A stretch of 64,000 bases of DNA from JAXGXJ01 sp040772905 (GCA_040772905.1 JAXGXJ010000005.1:62001-126000), one strand, 5' to 3'; counted from the first letter of the stretch, positions 45,123 to 56,169 are shown. Notes: generated from the sequence alone by a model not told the origin. Numbers and translations: made by a program.

Positions 45123-45215
45123 CGCAAAGGGGGTCAGATTTCGATCGGCACTGAACCTTAGGGTGGGTCAGTTTCAGACCGGCAGAAAAGGGTCAACTAC
45201 ACACCGGCATTGACA

Positions 45216-47837
45216 GTCCCGGAGGTAGCGCTCCCATTTCTGCCACGATGCTTCTAGCGTAGGCCCTTTGAGTTCGGGGCGCAGGAGAGGGAGGTCTTGG
45301 AAGTCCCAGGAGGTCTCGAAGTTATTCCAATCGGTGCGGGCGAGGGAGGTCAAGGAACGGGCGAGGGCCGAAGTCCCCTTGGCCACGTGGGCCAGGGGAA
45401 TCTTCGCAACGTCTCCAGGTACGTAGTTCATTGTTGGAGCCAGAGCGCCCAGACAGGCTCGTGCCACGACGGAGTTGAGAACCAACAGGATCAGTTCAAG
45501 ATTCTCCTCGCAGAACATTGACGAACCACCTGAACTGAAGAGAAAGCCAGGCGGCGTATGACGGAAACTCGCGGGCCCAGTCGTGACAGAGCTCCAAGTA
45601 ATATTGGGTTTGAAGTAGTATTCCTCGCTCCGTATCTCCTTCGTGTAGCTTCCTCCGCCGTATCGGGCGACGATGAATGATTTCAGCTCTTTGCCATCAT
45701 CTTTCCAGTTGATCAGCGTCTCGTTGAGCCCAAACCACCTTCGGTTGCCGCCGCCCTTGTTGAGAGGGAACCATTTTCCAGGGGACTCGCGGCTCATGTT
45801 GCGGCCGGCGACGCCGAATTCCGTGCTGCTCCATCCGACCTCAAACCAAAGTCGGACAAAGCTTGCGTCGTCCAGTGTAACTAGCCCTTTTCGCACGACA
45901 GCGGCACTCGCGAGGGGCGGGAATCCTTCAAAGGCAGCGACGAGCGCGGGACCGCACCAGTAGGCGACCGGACTCCCGGGAATCTTGTCCATGTCTCTGG
46001 CCGCAATATCAAACCGGAGGCCCCCTCCTGACGCGTTGGCCAACCTGAAGAGACCTTCTTTGGCTGCCTCGCTGTCGCCGTCGACCAAGCGGAAGTAGCG
46101 GCCGCGCCCGTTCCGCAAGGACCCTTTGAACGCGACGAACGCAGTCGCCTGGACTACCTCACCGCCAATAGTGTCGAACGCGCGTGGGCCCAGATGCGCC
46201 ATGGTTACGATGAACTTCGACGAGAGCAACTGCCGTCGCAATGCTTCATAGCTCGAGAGAAACATCCAGTTCTGCATAGTGATTAGGGCGAAATAGGCGT
46301 TATCACGAGCCAGAGTGGCGCATCGTTCGATGAACATGGCGAACAGGTCGGATTTCGAGTCGGGGAACCTCTCAGAACTGAAGCGGCGAACACAGTCGTT
46401 CATCGCCCCACCCCCCAGATACGGCGGGTTGGTAACCACCACGTGGTAGCGCTGGGTGAGCATCTCCGCTTGGGTGAGGGCGAGGAGAACCTTGCGCTGG
46501 GTCTCTGCAAGGAGGAGGTCAGCGGGAGCGGGAGCGTTCGCTATTTCGGTCTTGAGCTGGATGATCTCCGGCTCAGTGAGGATGGGCTGGACGAGCGAGC
46601 CGAAGGTGGAGGTGTTCTCCCGGAACTGATAGACCTGTTGGAGGACCTTAGCGGTGAAGAGACGGGTGAGGCCGCTTGAGCTGAGCCAGGCCTTGAGCTC
46701 CTCAGCCTCGAAGGGAACGTCTTCCAGGCACACGACTTGCGGTTGGATCGCTCCCCGGAAGGCGTTTCTCGACTTCTCCCGAGCTTTGGCGAGGAGAGCG
46801 AACTGGGCGAGCTGGGTAGCCCGAGGGCAGATCTCCAGGCCATAGAGGTTGTGGGTGAGGATCTTTGTAGGGATATCGGCGGGGGCGTAGCCCTCCTCCT
46901 CATAGATCTGATAGAGAAGGTCGAAGGCGTAGGTGAGCATGTGCCCGGAGCCGCAGGCGGGGTCGAGAAGCCGGATGTCTTCTGGACGCTCAACGGTGAG
47001 GGAGTCAGCCGGAGCTTGCCCGTCCGGGTCTTCGACATAGTACGGCATGGAGGCGCGAAGAGATGAGCGGGGACGGGAGCGAAGCCACAGCCGCCCCAGG
47101 GAGTTCTCGACGAGATAGCGCACGATCCAGTGCGGGGTGAAGAGCTGGGTGACGGCGGGGATGTCCTCGCTGGGGACGGCCGTCTTGCGGGCCATCACCT
47201 GGTCTTTCTTCTCGGAGATGTAGAACTGATAGAGCCAGCCGAGGATCTCCACCTCAGCGCAGTCCTCGTCAGTGATCTCGCTCCGGAAACCGTGGGCCAC
47301 GGAGTGGTCGGTGAGGAGGTCATCGGGAAGAAGGAGTTCGGTCTCGTCATCGAGGCGCTCAAAGAGAAGGGGCAAGAGCGCGTGGTAGTAGCGGCAGGCG
47401 GCGAGCACCAGGTGGCGATAGACCTCGCCCTGGGGATCGGACGAAGGCAGGCGGCCATCGAGAAGATCTCCGAGCCGAGCGGGATCGGTATAGGGCCTCA
47501 GCTGATCGGGGATAACCTCGGTCCGAACCAGACGCAGAATCTCAGGCTGGGTCTCGGAAGCCGAAGCGGGCGTGACGATCCGCACCCGGAAAGGGTGCCA
47601 GCCGCGGGCGTCTAGGAATCGCAGGGCCGCCAGGCGGTTGAACCAAGTGTAGGCGACTCGCTCGATGAGCTGAGAGCGGTTCTGTACGGACTGGGCCCGG
47701 AGGCGCTCCACCTGTGCCGACGCAGCCCGCAGATCGGGTGTGTCGGCAGTGAGGACGTAGTCAAGCTTGCGTTCGACGGCCTCCAGCAGGTCGCGGCGGG
47801 CCTGTTGGGCGAAGGGCTTGAGGGAGGAGGTATCCAT
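45216..47837 (-). pseudogene. pglX: BREX methyltransferase PglX, N-terminal part (cut by IS21)
   Basis: About 874 native residues. LKPFAQQARRDLLEAVERKL at the N-terminus, then the N6-adenine methyltransferase core: motif I LLDPACGSGHMLTYAFDLLY, YGLEICPRATQLAQFALLAK, and motif IV VVVTNPPYLGGGAMND, all type-1 PglX. The frame runs 13 codons into the IS21 end and stops at 45174 (…CVVDPFLPV). The catalytic domain is complete but the C-terminal third, needed for target recognition, is lost. PglX normally marks host DNA so that BREX spares it; loss should abolish marking unless the element excises. The start is 6 bp from the brxC stop. Confidence 0.9.
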
Positions 47838-47842
47838 GGCGC

Positions 47843-50800
47843 TCAGAGTGTGACCTTGTTGCCTTTGGCAAGCTCAACCGCGATGACCGACCGGAGTGCA
47901 TCCAGCCAGCGCTCCAGTTCCGCTTCGGTCGAAATGAACGCCAAGTCCAAGTGCGGCTTCAGGCTTGTCACGGGAACATACCGGACTGGAGGCGGAGGCG
48001 GTTCATCCTCCGGCGTCTCTGGTGTTGTCAGAGCAGCCACGAGCGCAAGCTGGGCAGGGTACTCCTCGGAGAGATAGCGCGCGAGCCGGTTGCGGACTCC
48101 GCTGATGTATTCCTCCGCATCTATCGCCTCGCGAGCCGCGGCGGATTTCTGCATCACCTGCGCCTGCTGAGTGTCGCTGAGCTGCGAGTGTTCCGGCAGG
48201 GCTCTGATCTTCGCCTCGCATTCCGCGATGGCGGTCAGTGCCTTGTGACACTCGTCGGTGAGCAGGGCATCGATGAGACGCTTCACATCCGCCATAGCCA
48301 CTCTAGCCTTGGGCAGCAGCTCGCCTCGATAGGGGGCACCCGATTCCGCGACGGCCCTCAGAGGCTCGAGATTCTCCGGCGGGACGTCTCCGAAGTTCGC
48401 CCTCTCGGTCGCCAGGAAGGTGATGACCTCGTCATAGGCGATGCGCTGCTTGCCGTGCATGAAGCCCTTGATAGGAGCGATGGTCTCCTGCTTGGCCGTG
48501 AGCAGCTCTTGGGAGAACTCATCCAGCTGGTTGAGGAGATACGGGTAGTCCTTCTGAGAAATGGCTTTGAGCCGGTTCTTCACGGGCTCTAGGTCGCTCA
48601 GGAACGGGTACGTCGCCTTCTGATCGAGCAGCAATTCCAGGTCACGCGCCTCGCACGCAAGCGCCTCCAGGGTCAGCTGGGCGACCGACCGGGCATCGGT
48701 CCCGTCGTTCGGGCGATCAAAGAAGTCGTGATGGAAGTTCTTGAGCGCCGCGACCACCTCGGGCGGCCACTGCTCCTGCAGACTGATGCGCACCGTTCCA
48801 TGATGCTTGGAGTTCCGAAATGCGTCGAAAGCCCCTTGCGCATCGAGCAGCTCCGCCTGCCTGAGTTCCAGCTTCCCCATGCGGAATAGCCGAGCTACTT
48901 GCACGAGAACACCCATGACAGGCCAGCCGTACGGCCGCTTCCCGAAGTCGCGCACCATCTCCTCGACGGTGACCCGTTCCTTGTCCGTCTTCTGAGTGCG
49001 AAGCACGTTCGTGAGGACCTCTTGTTCAGCCTCGGAGAGCGTGTGCCCGCCGCCGGCCATGAGATCGTCGGGGTCGAGCAGGGTCTTTCTTAATTGCTCT
49101 TCGTTGTAGGTGCCCCTGAGCATCCGCAGGCTGGGGTAGGCGAACGAGATCAGCTCCTGGCCGGCCTTCTGGAAGCGCGTCCGTGCTTCACCCTCCCCAA
49201 TGTCGGTGAGCTTCGAGCCGTTCAGGTAGAGGACGGCTTTCCCCATAAGATCCTCGCAACGCTTCTGCAGCTCGCTCCTGTTGGTGCTGTTCTGCTGACT
49301 GCGGCGATCGAGGATCTCGCGACGGGTGGAATCGAAGTGCGTCCCCGGGTTCTGCTGGATGTACTTGCGCGTCTTGATGAACAGACGAGCGTCGTCTATC
49401 ACGCGAGCATCAGCGGGCAGCACGGCCAGGAGTTCAGCCTTACCCGTATTCTGCGCCGCCAGCGTGTACAGATCGCCGTGATGGGGATGGTCGGCGGTGA
49501 TCACATTGACGGAGAGCTCCGCATCCTTGCCCACCAGGTGGTCGTCCAGGCGACGGGCGTAGGAGTAGTCCTGGCCGTTCACGTCGTAGCGGATCTTGGG
49601 GTCGCGCAGGATGTCGGCGAAGAAGATGTCGGACAGGAGCTTGGTCTGCTCGGACTCGTCGATCTCCGTGCCCTTGATCTCTGTCTCGATGTCCTTCTCG
49701 GTGTCGGTCAGGAACTCGTAGAGCTCGCCGTTCCGCTGCAGGTAGGACTGCTGCTCGAGGAGGTTGAGGGCCTCCCGCACCGCCTTCTCGTGAGCCTGCA
49801 TGTTGATGTCCGGCCGGTCGATCAGCAGGATGGCCACGTTTCGCGGACTGGGCTTAAACGATGTGACCCATTTGAGCAAGAAGAGCGCCTTGAGGATGCG
49901 GGCAGCGAGCGGATCGTCCAGGTGATCCTCCGCCTGTTGTACGGAGGTCTGCATGTCGCCGCGGATGGTCGCCGACATGCCGTCGAACATCTTGTCGAAG
50001 GTGGCCAGACCACCCACGTCCTGTCCACTCAGATATACGACCACATCTTGAAACACCTCGAGCATCGACCGCTCGCCCACAGACGTCTGCCTGCCGGTGA
50101 ACGCATCGTGGCGAGAGAGCTGCTCAATGGCCCGCTGGAAGAGGTCGAACTGATAGGGGACGAAGGGGTAGTAACTGCAGAACTCATCGCTCCCACGCCA
50201 GGTTCGGTAGGGCATCGAGCCATCGCCGAACCGATACATGGTCTGCAGGTTCTCCTTCTCCCTGTCGTAGACGCTGGTGAGAGCCTCGGGCTCCGCTTCA
50301 GTCTTGGCCAGCAGGCGCCTCTGGATGACCTCGCGCACGTCGGCGCTCGTAAGATTCACGCGGCTCTTGAAGCGCCCCTGGATCTTGGTGAAGTCGTCAC
50401 CCTCTCCCCTGCGCAGCTCTCCCAGGACGTTCTTGAGATCGCCCTGGGAGGTGACGAACACCCAGGCCCTGCCCTGGCAGATGGTGGCCAATGACTCGGC
50501 AATGGTCTGCAGGTTGAGCATGAGCCGAGAGTCCTGACCGATGAACTGCCCCACCTCGTCGGCGAAGAAGTTGAGGCGGAAGTCCGGCCCCTGTCTGTCG
50601 ATGTAAGCCTTCACCCGCCTGGCGAAGTCCTCGGGCGAGACCTTGTAACCCTCACGCTGCCGATCGAAGAGCTTCAGGCCCTCGTCGTACGATTTGCCGA
50701 AGAACTCAGCGTAGACCTTGGCGAACGTCTCGTTCTCCAGGGTCTCCAGCACCGGCAGGTCCTGTTCCCAACTCCGACCGCTCACCGCCGCGTAGGTCTG

Positions 50801-51339
50801 CTTGAAGGCCTCAAGCTCGCCTCGAGAGTCAAGGTCGTACTCGAACTGGGCGATGTGACCCTGCTTGGCGTAGTAGCCCTGGAGCTCGTTGAGGACCTTG
50901 ACGAACACCTCGAGTACGGCCGACTCGCGATCGCCACCGATGGCATCGGACTTCTGGTCGATGTTGAAGAGGATGCTGCGCGAGGGAATCTTGATGGCCT
51001 TCTGGAGATCCGCCCGCAGGAACTCGTCGTCGAGCTTGGGTATGAGGATGTCGGCGGCCTGAGCTCCGCTGGGCAGCGTCCGGTTCTCCAGCACCAGCGA
51101 GAGGATCGCGAGGAGGTGCGACTTTCCGGAGCCGAAGAAGCCCAGCGAGATCGAACTCCGTTGGCCTTCGTCCTCTCCTGGCTCACGTACTGCTCCATGA
51201 GGGCAGTTAGACCCTTCGAGATCTCCCCGGTGACGACGCCATTCCTCGACCTCGTTTTCGAGATTGCGATCGTCATCGGCTTTGATGACCCCTTCGATGG
51301 ACGGTAGCCAGGTTTACTGAACAGGTCACGTATCTTCAT
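47843..51339 (-). pseudogene. brxC: BREX AAA+ ATPase BrxC with three apparent frameshifts near its 5' end
   Basis: ATG 51339, 7 bp past the brxB stop, reads MKIRDLFSKPGYRP, the BrxC start. Homology then moves one base to IEGVIKADDDRNLENEVEE, back to GVVTGEISKGLTALMEQYV, and forward again to ISLGFFGSGKSHLLAILSL, which holds Walker A. The downstream frame then runs unbroken for over 1080 codons to 47843 (RSILFNIDQKSDAIGGDRES, FADEVGQFIGQDSRLMLNLQ, QRNGELYEFLTDTEKDIETE). The lengths fit indels of -1, +1 and -1. With these, the only in-frame start is GTG 51094, just after Walker A, so a translated product would lack the P-loop. Either a decayed gene or clustered sequencing errors. BrxC is a ~1165-residue P-loop ATPase essential for BREX. 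Confidence 0.82.
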
Positions 51340-51346
51340 GGGCCCC

Positions 51347-51943
51347 TCACGGTCGATAGTGAGCCAGATTGAACGCGCGGTAGTACGGGCGATAGAGCGG
51401 CGGCGTGGCCTGCGATCCGAAGAGCCTGAGCACGGAGGCACCATTCTCTTCCTGCCTGTACTCCCCGGGAAAGAACATCACGACAGGCCGCTTGACCATC
51501 GCGGGCTGGAGCGACTCCAAGATGGTGTGGGTGCGCAGGAACGGGAACACCCTGCCCACACCTAGCAGTAGCGCCAGCTGTACGCCGTCGTCCCCTACCT
51601 TCTTCATGAGCCGGGGGATGAGCCGGGTCTTCGGGTCGGCCAGGTTGGACATCATGTCAAGGAGCTTCTGCTTGCCGATGGAGCGCTCCTTCTCCAGGAT
51701 CGGCTGAAGTCGGCCCTCCTCCTCTAGTTGCTCGAGGATGAGATCGAAGAGGTCCACCACGGCCACCGAAACGCCGTGAGTGCGAAGCCGCGTGGCCAGG
51801 TGGTCGATCATGATCCGCACCTTGTCCTCGTCCTGAGGCTCGTAGGTCTCGATGAAGATGGGGACCTCGTTCGCGAGTCCCTTCATGGACAGGAAGTGCG
51901 GATGGCTGAGAATGCGGAACAGGCGCTCGCTCTGGTCAGCCAC
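51347..51943 (-). CDS. brxB: BREX protein BrxB (DUF1788)
   Basis: 198 residues, GTG start 51943. LEEEGRLQPILEKERSIGKQ in the middle and VKRPVVMFFPGEYRQEENGA then LRLFGSQATPPLYRPYYRAF at the C-terminus match DUF1788/BrxB. BrxB is small and required for type-1 BREX, interacting with other Brx proteins; no enzymatic activity is known. It lies 2 bp after the brxA stop and 7 bp before the brxC start. Full length. Confidence 0.9.
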   Translation of the reverse strand: MADQSERLFRILSHPHFLSMKGLANEVPIFIETYEPQDEDKVRIMIDHLATRLRTHGVSVAVVDLFDLILEQLEEEGRLQPILEKERSIGKQKLLDMMSNLADPKTRLIPRLMKKVGDDGVQLALLLGVGRVFPFLRTHTILESLQPAMVKRPVVMFFPGEYRQEENGASVLRLFGSQATPPLYRPYYRAFNLAHYRP

Positions 51944-51945
51944 CG

Positions 51946-52590
51946 TTAAGCCCCTATCCTGCCGATTTCGTCATCGGGAATGAGAAACCCCGCGAGCCAG
52001 CACCGATCCTCGGCAATGATGGCCGAGCGGACCTCCGGGGGGAGCAGAGCCCGACGCAAGTCGAAGTCCTTCGGACCCTCACCCAGGATGCCGACCTCGC
52101 GGAGCATCCTGAAGAGCACCTGGCGGATCTTGGCTTTCGTGCTGGCTGTCAACTCCTGCACCTCGGGATGGGCCAGGCCCTCCGTCGCCAGGAAGTCCTC
52201 GTAATCCGAGGGCCGGAGCACCCGGTCATGGCCCTCCATCTTGGCACGAAGCGATTCGGAGGCGAAGGCATAGATGAACGGATTCAGCTTGAGCACCGAC
52301 AGCCACGCGATGGCCCTGCGGGCGTCTGCCGAGCCTTGAGCGAGGATCTCCAACTGCCCACGCGAGAGTGTCTGCAGGCGCTGACGCACCTCCCGCTCCA
52401 TACGCACACCACTTGCCGGATTCTTCGCTTGCAGCAGATTCTCAGACAGCGCTCGCCGGCGGGTCTCGTCCCAGTCACCGGACTCGAGGTACAACTCAGC
52501 GACGATCCGGGCCAGTTCTGGACGCAGCGAGGCGGCCGTGAAGGCCAGCGAGTACTTCTGGGTGCCGCAAGAATTAGGAAGCATCCGCAC
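51946..52590 (-). CDS. brxA: BREX protein BrxA (DUF1819)
   Basis: 214 residues. YSLAFTAASLRPELARIVAE, LYLESGDWDETRRRALSENL and STKAKIRQVLFRMLREVGIL match DUF1819/BrxA, a small DNA-binding all-helical protein that heads type-1 BREX operons. The start is uncertain: GTG 52590 or ATG two codons later, neither with a strong Shine-Dalgarno. It is the first gene of the BREX operon; about 750 bp of repeat-bearing spacer precedes it. Confidence 0.9.
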   Translation of the reverse strand: MRMLPNSCGTQKYSLAFTAASLRPELARIVAELYLESGDWDETRRRALSENLLQAKNPASGVRMEREVRQRLQTLSRGQLEILAQGSADARRAIAWLSVLKLNPFIYAFASESLRAKMEGHDRVLRPSDYEDFLATEGLAHPEVQELTASTKAKIRQVLFRMLREVGILGEGPKDFDLRRALLPPEVRSAIIAEDRCWLAGFLIPDDEIGRIGA

Positions 52591-53340
52591 CCCGCGCGTT
52601 GGCAGTGTTCACCCGTATCCTACTCAGGCGAGACTAGACGGTGAGTCTCCTCCCCTTGCCTCAGATATCGGCGACTTGTGCCTTATGGTACAACGTTGGT
52701 CGGACAGACGGGAGGCTGACCTCAACCAGCACTGTGCGGATGCACAGGATGTCCGGCTGCCTGGGCCGGAGGACCCATGAGGGACTCGGGTGACTAGCGG
52801 CCAGTATCCATCCGGCATGCTCCGGTACGCGGCAACTGAGCACGGCGCATCGCTGCCTCCAGGCTGATCGTCCAAATGCCTCTCCGCGTGCACAGAAGGT
52901 ACCTTCCTGGAGGTCAGGCGTACGCGACAGGCATTGGCTTGCCCGAGCCGATCCGCGGAGACGACGGTGGCGACCACGGTCTTCGCCGCCTCCGCCTTGC
53001 GCGCCGGAACCGAGCAGAACTTCCGGGGACCCGCGCCGGAGGACCCGTCAGATGCTCGGGCAACTAGCTCCCCGTACTGGGGCTCCGGTAGTCCCCTGGT
53101 CCCGTAGGTGACCCGGCCCGTGCTCAGACGAGGCGCTGCGTTGCAGATATCGCGTCCGAATACCTCTCCGCGTGCACGGAAGGTATCGTCCTGAAGTCAG
53201 ATTGGGCGGAAAAGTATCAGAGCGCGTCGACCGAATCGAGGTCAAGGGAAAGACCTCTCTGCACTCTGGTCGCTGAAGGAGGGCCATTTGCCGCGTGACA
53301 GCGCGATAGGGGCTAGCAGGACGAACGTCTTGCACACTTG
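52591..53340. repeat. Non-coding spacer upstream of BREX with a two-copy imperfect direct repeat
   Basis: No gene was recognised in 750 bp. Two related units are present: 52765-52917 and 53035-53200. Each begins GCCGGAGGACCC, has ACTAGC at the same 28-bp offset, and ends with a shared block (CCTCTCCGCGTGCAC then GAAGGTA and AGTCAG/GGTCAG). The units are offset by 270 bp at the start and 284 bp at the end. They may be binding sites or a structured transcript upstream of brxA. Confidence 0.55.
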
Positions 53341-56166
53341 CTATGTGTCACACAGGAACCGTGCAAAGCACTCCCGGTCCTCGAGCAGGGCCATGATTCG
53401 CTCGCCGTCACCTGCCGCGAACGCTTCTTCCAGTCTGCGCTGGTAGCTGTCCCACCGGGGCACCCCCTTATCGTAGAGGTTGTACTCCGGCCCCGCCTCC
53501 GCCAATATCGAACTTACCCTGTTCATCGATCCGTGCATGGCGGTCCTCGCACTCGCCTCCCAGCGCAGTCTTGCTAGGAGCTCCTCCTTACACTTCTGAA
53601 CCCTGCTTCTGACTCCCCTCGGTAGGCGGCACCCCTCGTAGGTGTGTCGCGTCAGTAGCTTGATCTCCTCCCCTCTTACTACCATACCGAACCCTGCGGA
53701 GTGGACCCTCGCCGTCACCTCACGTGCCGACTCACTCATCTCGGCGATTGCTGGGCCACGACCAATCCCAAGCCCTCCACCATCCGTCCTCTCCGCCACG
53801 CCGCCACGTGTCGCCTCCGACGCCACTTCGGTAAGTGACGGAGCCGCCACGGAGCCATCGGGTGTGGCGGGGGATCCCATGGCCTCCACCGTTTCGTCAG
53901 CGCACTGTGGCGGTGTGGCGGGGAGATAGCGGTCAAAGGCGTCCTCGAACTGCTCGCGGAGGTAGCCCTTGTGATTGCAGTTCTCTCCCTCGCGGATGCT
54001 GCGAGGTCGGATCCCGAAGGGCTTGAGGAGCCGCGCCAGGCCAGCCGGACTGAGCTCGCGCCCACGGCTCCATTCCGGCCACGGTCTTTCGTCCATTGCG
54101 TTTAGGGCGGCGAGGATCTCCTGCGTTGAAAGTCGATCGTGGGCTTCGAACAAGGTGCGTAGGTCTTCAAGCACCATGATGCCGGCTGTCTCCTCCTCGG
54201 CTGCGCCGCTCAGCAGGAGAGCCGAGTTCCGCGCCCGCTCTGGCCACGAGCCGCCTACGACCTCGGCGATAGCAAGAAGTGGGCGCCAGTTGTCTGCCAA
54301 TCGATTGCCAAAGCCGGGTGGTATGTAGGGCTCATGCAGCCGCAGCACCTCGAGGTGATCCAGGGCCCACCGCGCCATCTTTCGCCGCAGTGGCAAGAGC
54401 TCATCTAGCTGATGGAGGCGCAAGGGCATCACGTCCTCGCCCTGGGTTTTACGCTGAAGACGGACGTGGACGCTCCGGGAAGCCAGCGTTGCCGGCAACT
54501 TGCCGATCATGGCAATCGCCTTGGGAGCCCAGGTACTAAACCGGGCAGGCTCATGGTCTTCCCCTACGGTGCGAACGATGGACGCGGAGCGCCTCGCGTG
54601 GCCACAATTAAGTACCCCGCGGAGCTCGTCGTTGTCATTGAGGAACGTGTCCGCCTCATCGATGAGCAGAGTGGGGCTGTACCTGTCCATGGTCCGAAAG
54701 ACAGCGGCGGCGGTGATATTGCTGGCCGGAAGGGCACGAGGGACCACCGCCCCCAAGAAGGTCATAGCGACTGTCTTGCCGCACTCGGGCGTCGGAGATG
54801 TGATTCCGAGGATGGGCGAGATGTCGGCCGCATCGTGCGCGTGAGCGTGGACGCACCATAACGCCATGCCTTCGGCCGCGCCGGGGGGAAGCCACACATG
54901 TCGGCGAATGACGGCGCACAGCTCGTTCAGCAGGTCTTCCCCGTCCACCTCGTCTGGATAGGGCTCCGGTTCGTCTGGGAAGAGCTCTCCGCTGTGCGAC
55001 CGACTGTGGCGACGAGCGCTGACCAGTTTGTCCAGCCGGGTGACCCTCATCCCCAGTTCCTTGGCCGCCTGGATCCGTTCCCGCTCGTAGGCGGTCTCGC
55101 TCAGCGCTGCGAGCCGGGCCAACTCGGCCTCGAACCGGCCGCTGTCATCCTGGCTCTGGTCGCTGCCACGTTCGTACTCGTCCCGGAGCTGTCGCCAGCC
55201 CCACGTACACGAGTCGTGGTGGCATCCGGCGCTCAACGCGCCGTTTGGCAGTTGCAGGATGAAGGCCTCCCCGCGGTTGTGATCCGAATTGAAGGGGCAG
55301 GTGGCCAGTTCGTACAGATCCCCACTCTCGTCGCGCTTCACCTTGCGCACCTCAAGCCCATTACGCTCGATGAAGGCTTCCACGTCGAACCAGGGGCCCT
55401 CGGGGACACCGCCCGTGGAGCTGCCAAGGCCAAGCGCGAGCCCGGCCACTTTTTCGAGGAGGGCATCCGAGACCGTCTCCAATTCCACCGGAGCGGAAAG
55501 GACACGTGAGCGTCGATGCGGTCGCTCGGCAAGGTTCTCCCCTTTACACGCCATAGTCCCCGGTACCTTGACGATGCGAGCGGCGTTGTAGACGCCCGTG
55601 TCTACATGCAGGCCACCCTCGTCGAATCGAGCGGCCAGGGCAGTCAGCAACCGCTTCACCAGATCGCGGCCGGCTTCATCATTCGCGAGGTCGATACGAT
55701 AGAACAGATGAGCGCCGTTCCCGCTCATGACAGCGGCGCCTTCCGGCCAGCCGCACTCGTCCTCGAGAAACAGCCGAATCCGCTGCGCGACGGCCAGGCA
55801 GGACTCGAGCTCTTCATCTGTGGCGGATGTCCCGGAAGGACGCTGATAGTCGACGTCAATGAGCAAAGCTCGACGGCGCAGGATGTCCCTGTCGGCGGAG
55901 GTGGTGTGGACCAGCTCCTCGAGGCGATTAAGAGCGCCTGCGTTTGCGGGCGGCCTCACCGGATTGAGGGTCAGGTAGATGCCGGGAACCCGCCCATCGT
56001 AAGAGGCTAGGGCAGCCGCGGCGGCCTCGGCATCGTCAAAGTAGCCGGAGACAGTTCCGCTGCGTCTTGCTCGGGGTATTCTGATTTCGAAGACTTCGCC
56101 GGGCCGGTGCAGCAGGGAGATCGCCTGCCGGGCGATCTGGGTATCGTAGCCGTTGTGACTCTCCAT
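53341..56166 (-). CDS. Element replication protein: AEP-type primase domain fused to a DUF3631 helicase/ATPase
   Basis: 941 residues. N-terminal primase-like region: LLIDVDYQRPSGTSA with Asp104/Asp106 as metal ligands and MSGNGAHLFYRIDL with His153, then a zinc-binding segment (TCPFNSDHNRGEAFI, GALSAGCHHDSCTWGW, ~290-325). The DUF3631 ATPase follows from ~430: SPILGITSPTPECGKTVAMT (Walker A) and SPTLLIDEADTFLNDND (Walker B). The last ~150 residues are variable. This primase-helicase layout is typical of replication modules of integrative elements and phage satellites. The start is 3 bp after the excisionase stop, so both belong to one operon. Confidence 0.82.
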   Translation of the reverse strand: MESHNGYDTQIARQAISLLHRPGEVFEIRIPRARRSGTVSGYFDDAEAAAAALASYDGRVPGIYLTLNPVRPPANAGALNRLEELVHTTSADRDILRRRALLIDVDYQRPSGTSATDEELESCLAVAQRIRLFLEDECGWPEGAAVMSGNGAHLFYRIDLANDEAGRDLVKRLLTALAARFDEGGLHVDTGVYNAARIVKVPGTMACKGENLAERPHRRSRVLSAPVELETVSDALLEKVAGLALGLGSSTGGVPEGPWFDVEAFIERNGLEVRKVKRDESGDLYELATCPFNSDHNRGEAFILQLPNGALSAGCHHDSCTWGWRQLRDEYERGSDQSQDDSGRFEAELARLAALSETAYERERIQAAKELGMRVTRLDKLVSARRHSRSHSGELFPDEPEPYPDEVDGEDLLNELCAVIRRHVWLPPGAAEGMALWCVHAHAHDAADISPILGITSPTPECGKTVAMTFLGAVVPRALPASNITAAAVFRTMDRYSPTLLIDEADTFLNDNDELRGVLNCGHARRSASIVRTVGEDHEPARFSTWAPKAIAMIGKLPATLASRSVHVRLQRKTQGEDVMPLRLHQLDELLPLRRKMARWALDHLEVLRLHEPYIPPGFGNRLADNWRPLLAIAEVVGGSWPERARNSALLLSGAAEEETAGIMVLEDLRTLFEAHDRLSTQEILAALNAMDERPWPEWSRGRELSPAGLARLLKPFGIRPRSIREGENCNHKGYLREQFEDAFDRYLPATPPQCADETVEAMGSPATPDGSVAAPSLTEVASEATRGGVAERTDGGGLGIGRGPAIAEMSESAREVTARVHSAGFGMVVRGEEIKLLTRHTYEGCRLPRGVRSRVQKCKEELLARLRWEASARTAMHGSMNRVSSILAEAGPEYNLYDKGVPRWDSYQRRLEEAFAAGDGERIMALLEDRECFARFLCDT

Positions 56167-56169
56167 GGC

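Larger units (their letters stand above)
43237..45215 (+). mobile_element. IS21-family insertion sequence inside pglX, with 5-bp target duplication
   Basis: 1979 bp with target duplication GTCCC (43232-43236 and 45216-45220). Ends read TGTCGTTGCCGATGTG and, on the other strand, TGTCAATGCCGGTGTG. A second terminal repeat lies exactly 25 bp further in on each side (43268-43290 and 45162-45184: TGCCGGTCTGAAACTGACCC), the multiple-repeat end structure typical of IS21. It carries istA and istB on the plus strand, opposite to pglX. Confidence 0.93.

Noticed and set aside
49094..50494. Plus-strand open frame opposite brxC
   Set aside because: Codon-bias shadow of brxC; no motifs and no ribosome site.
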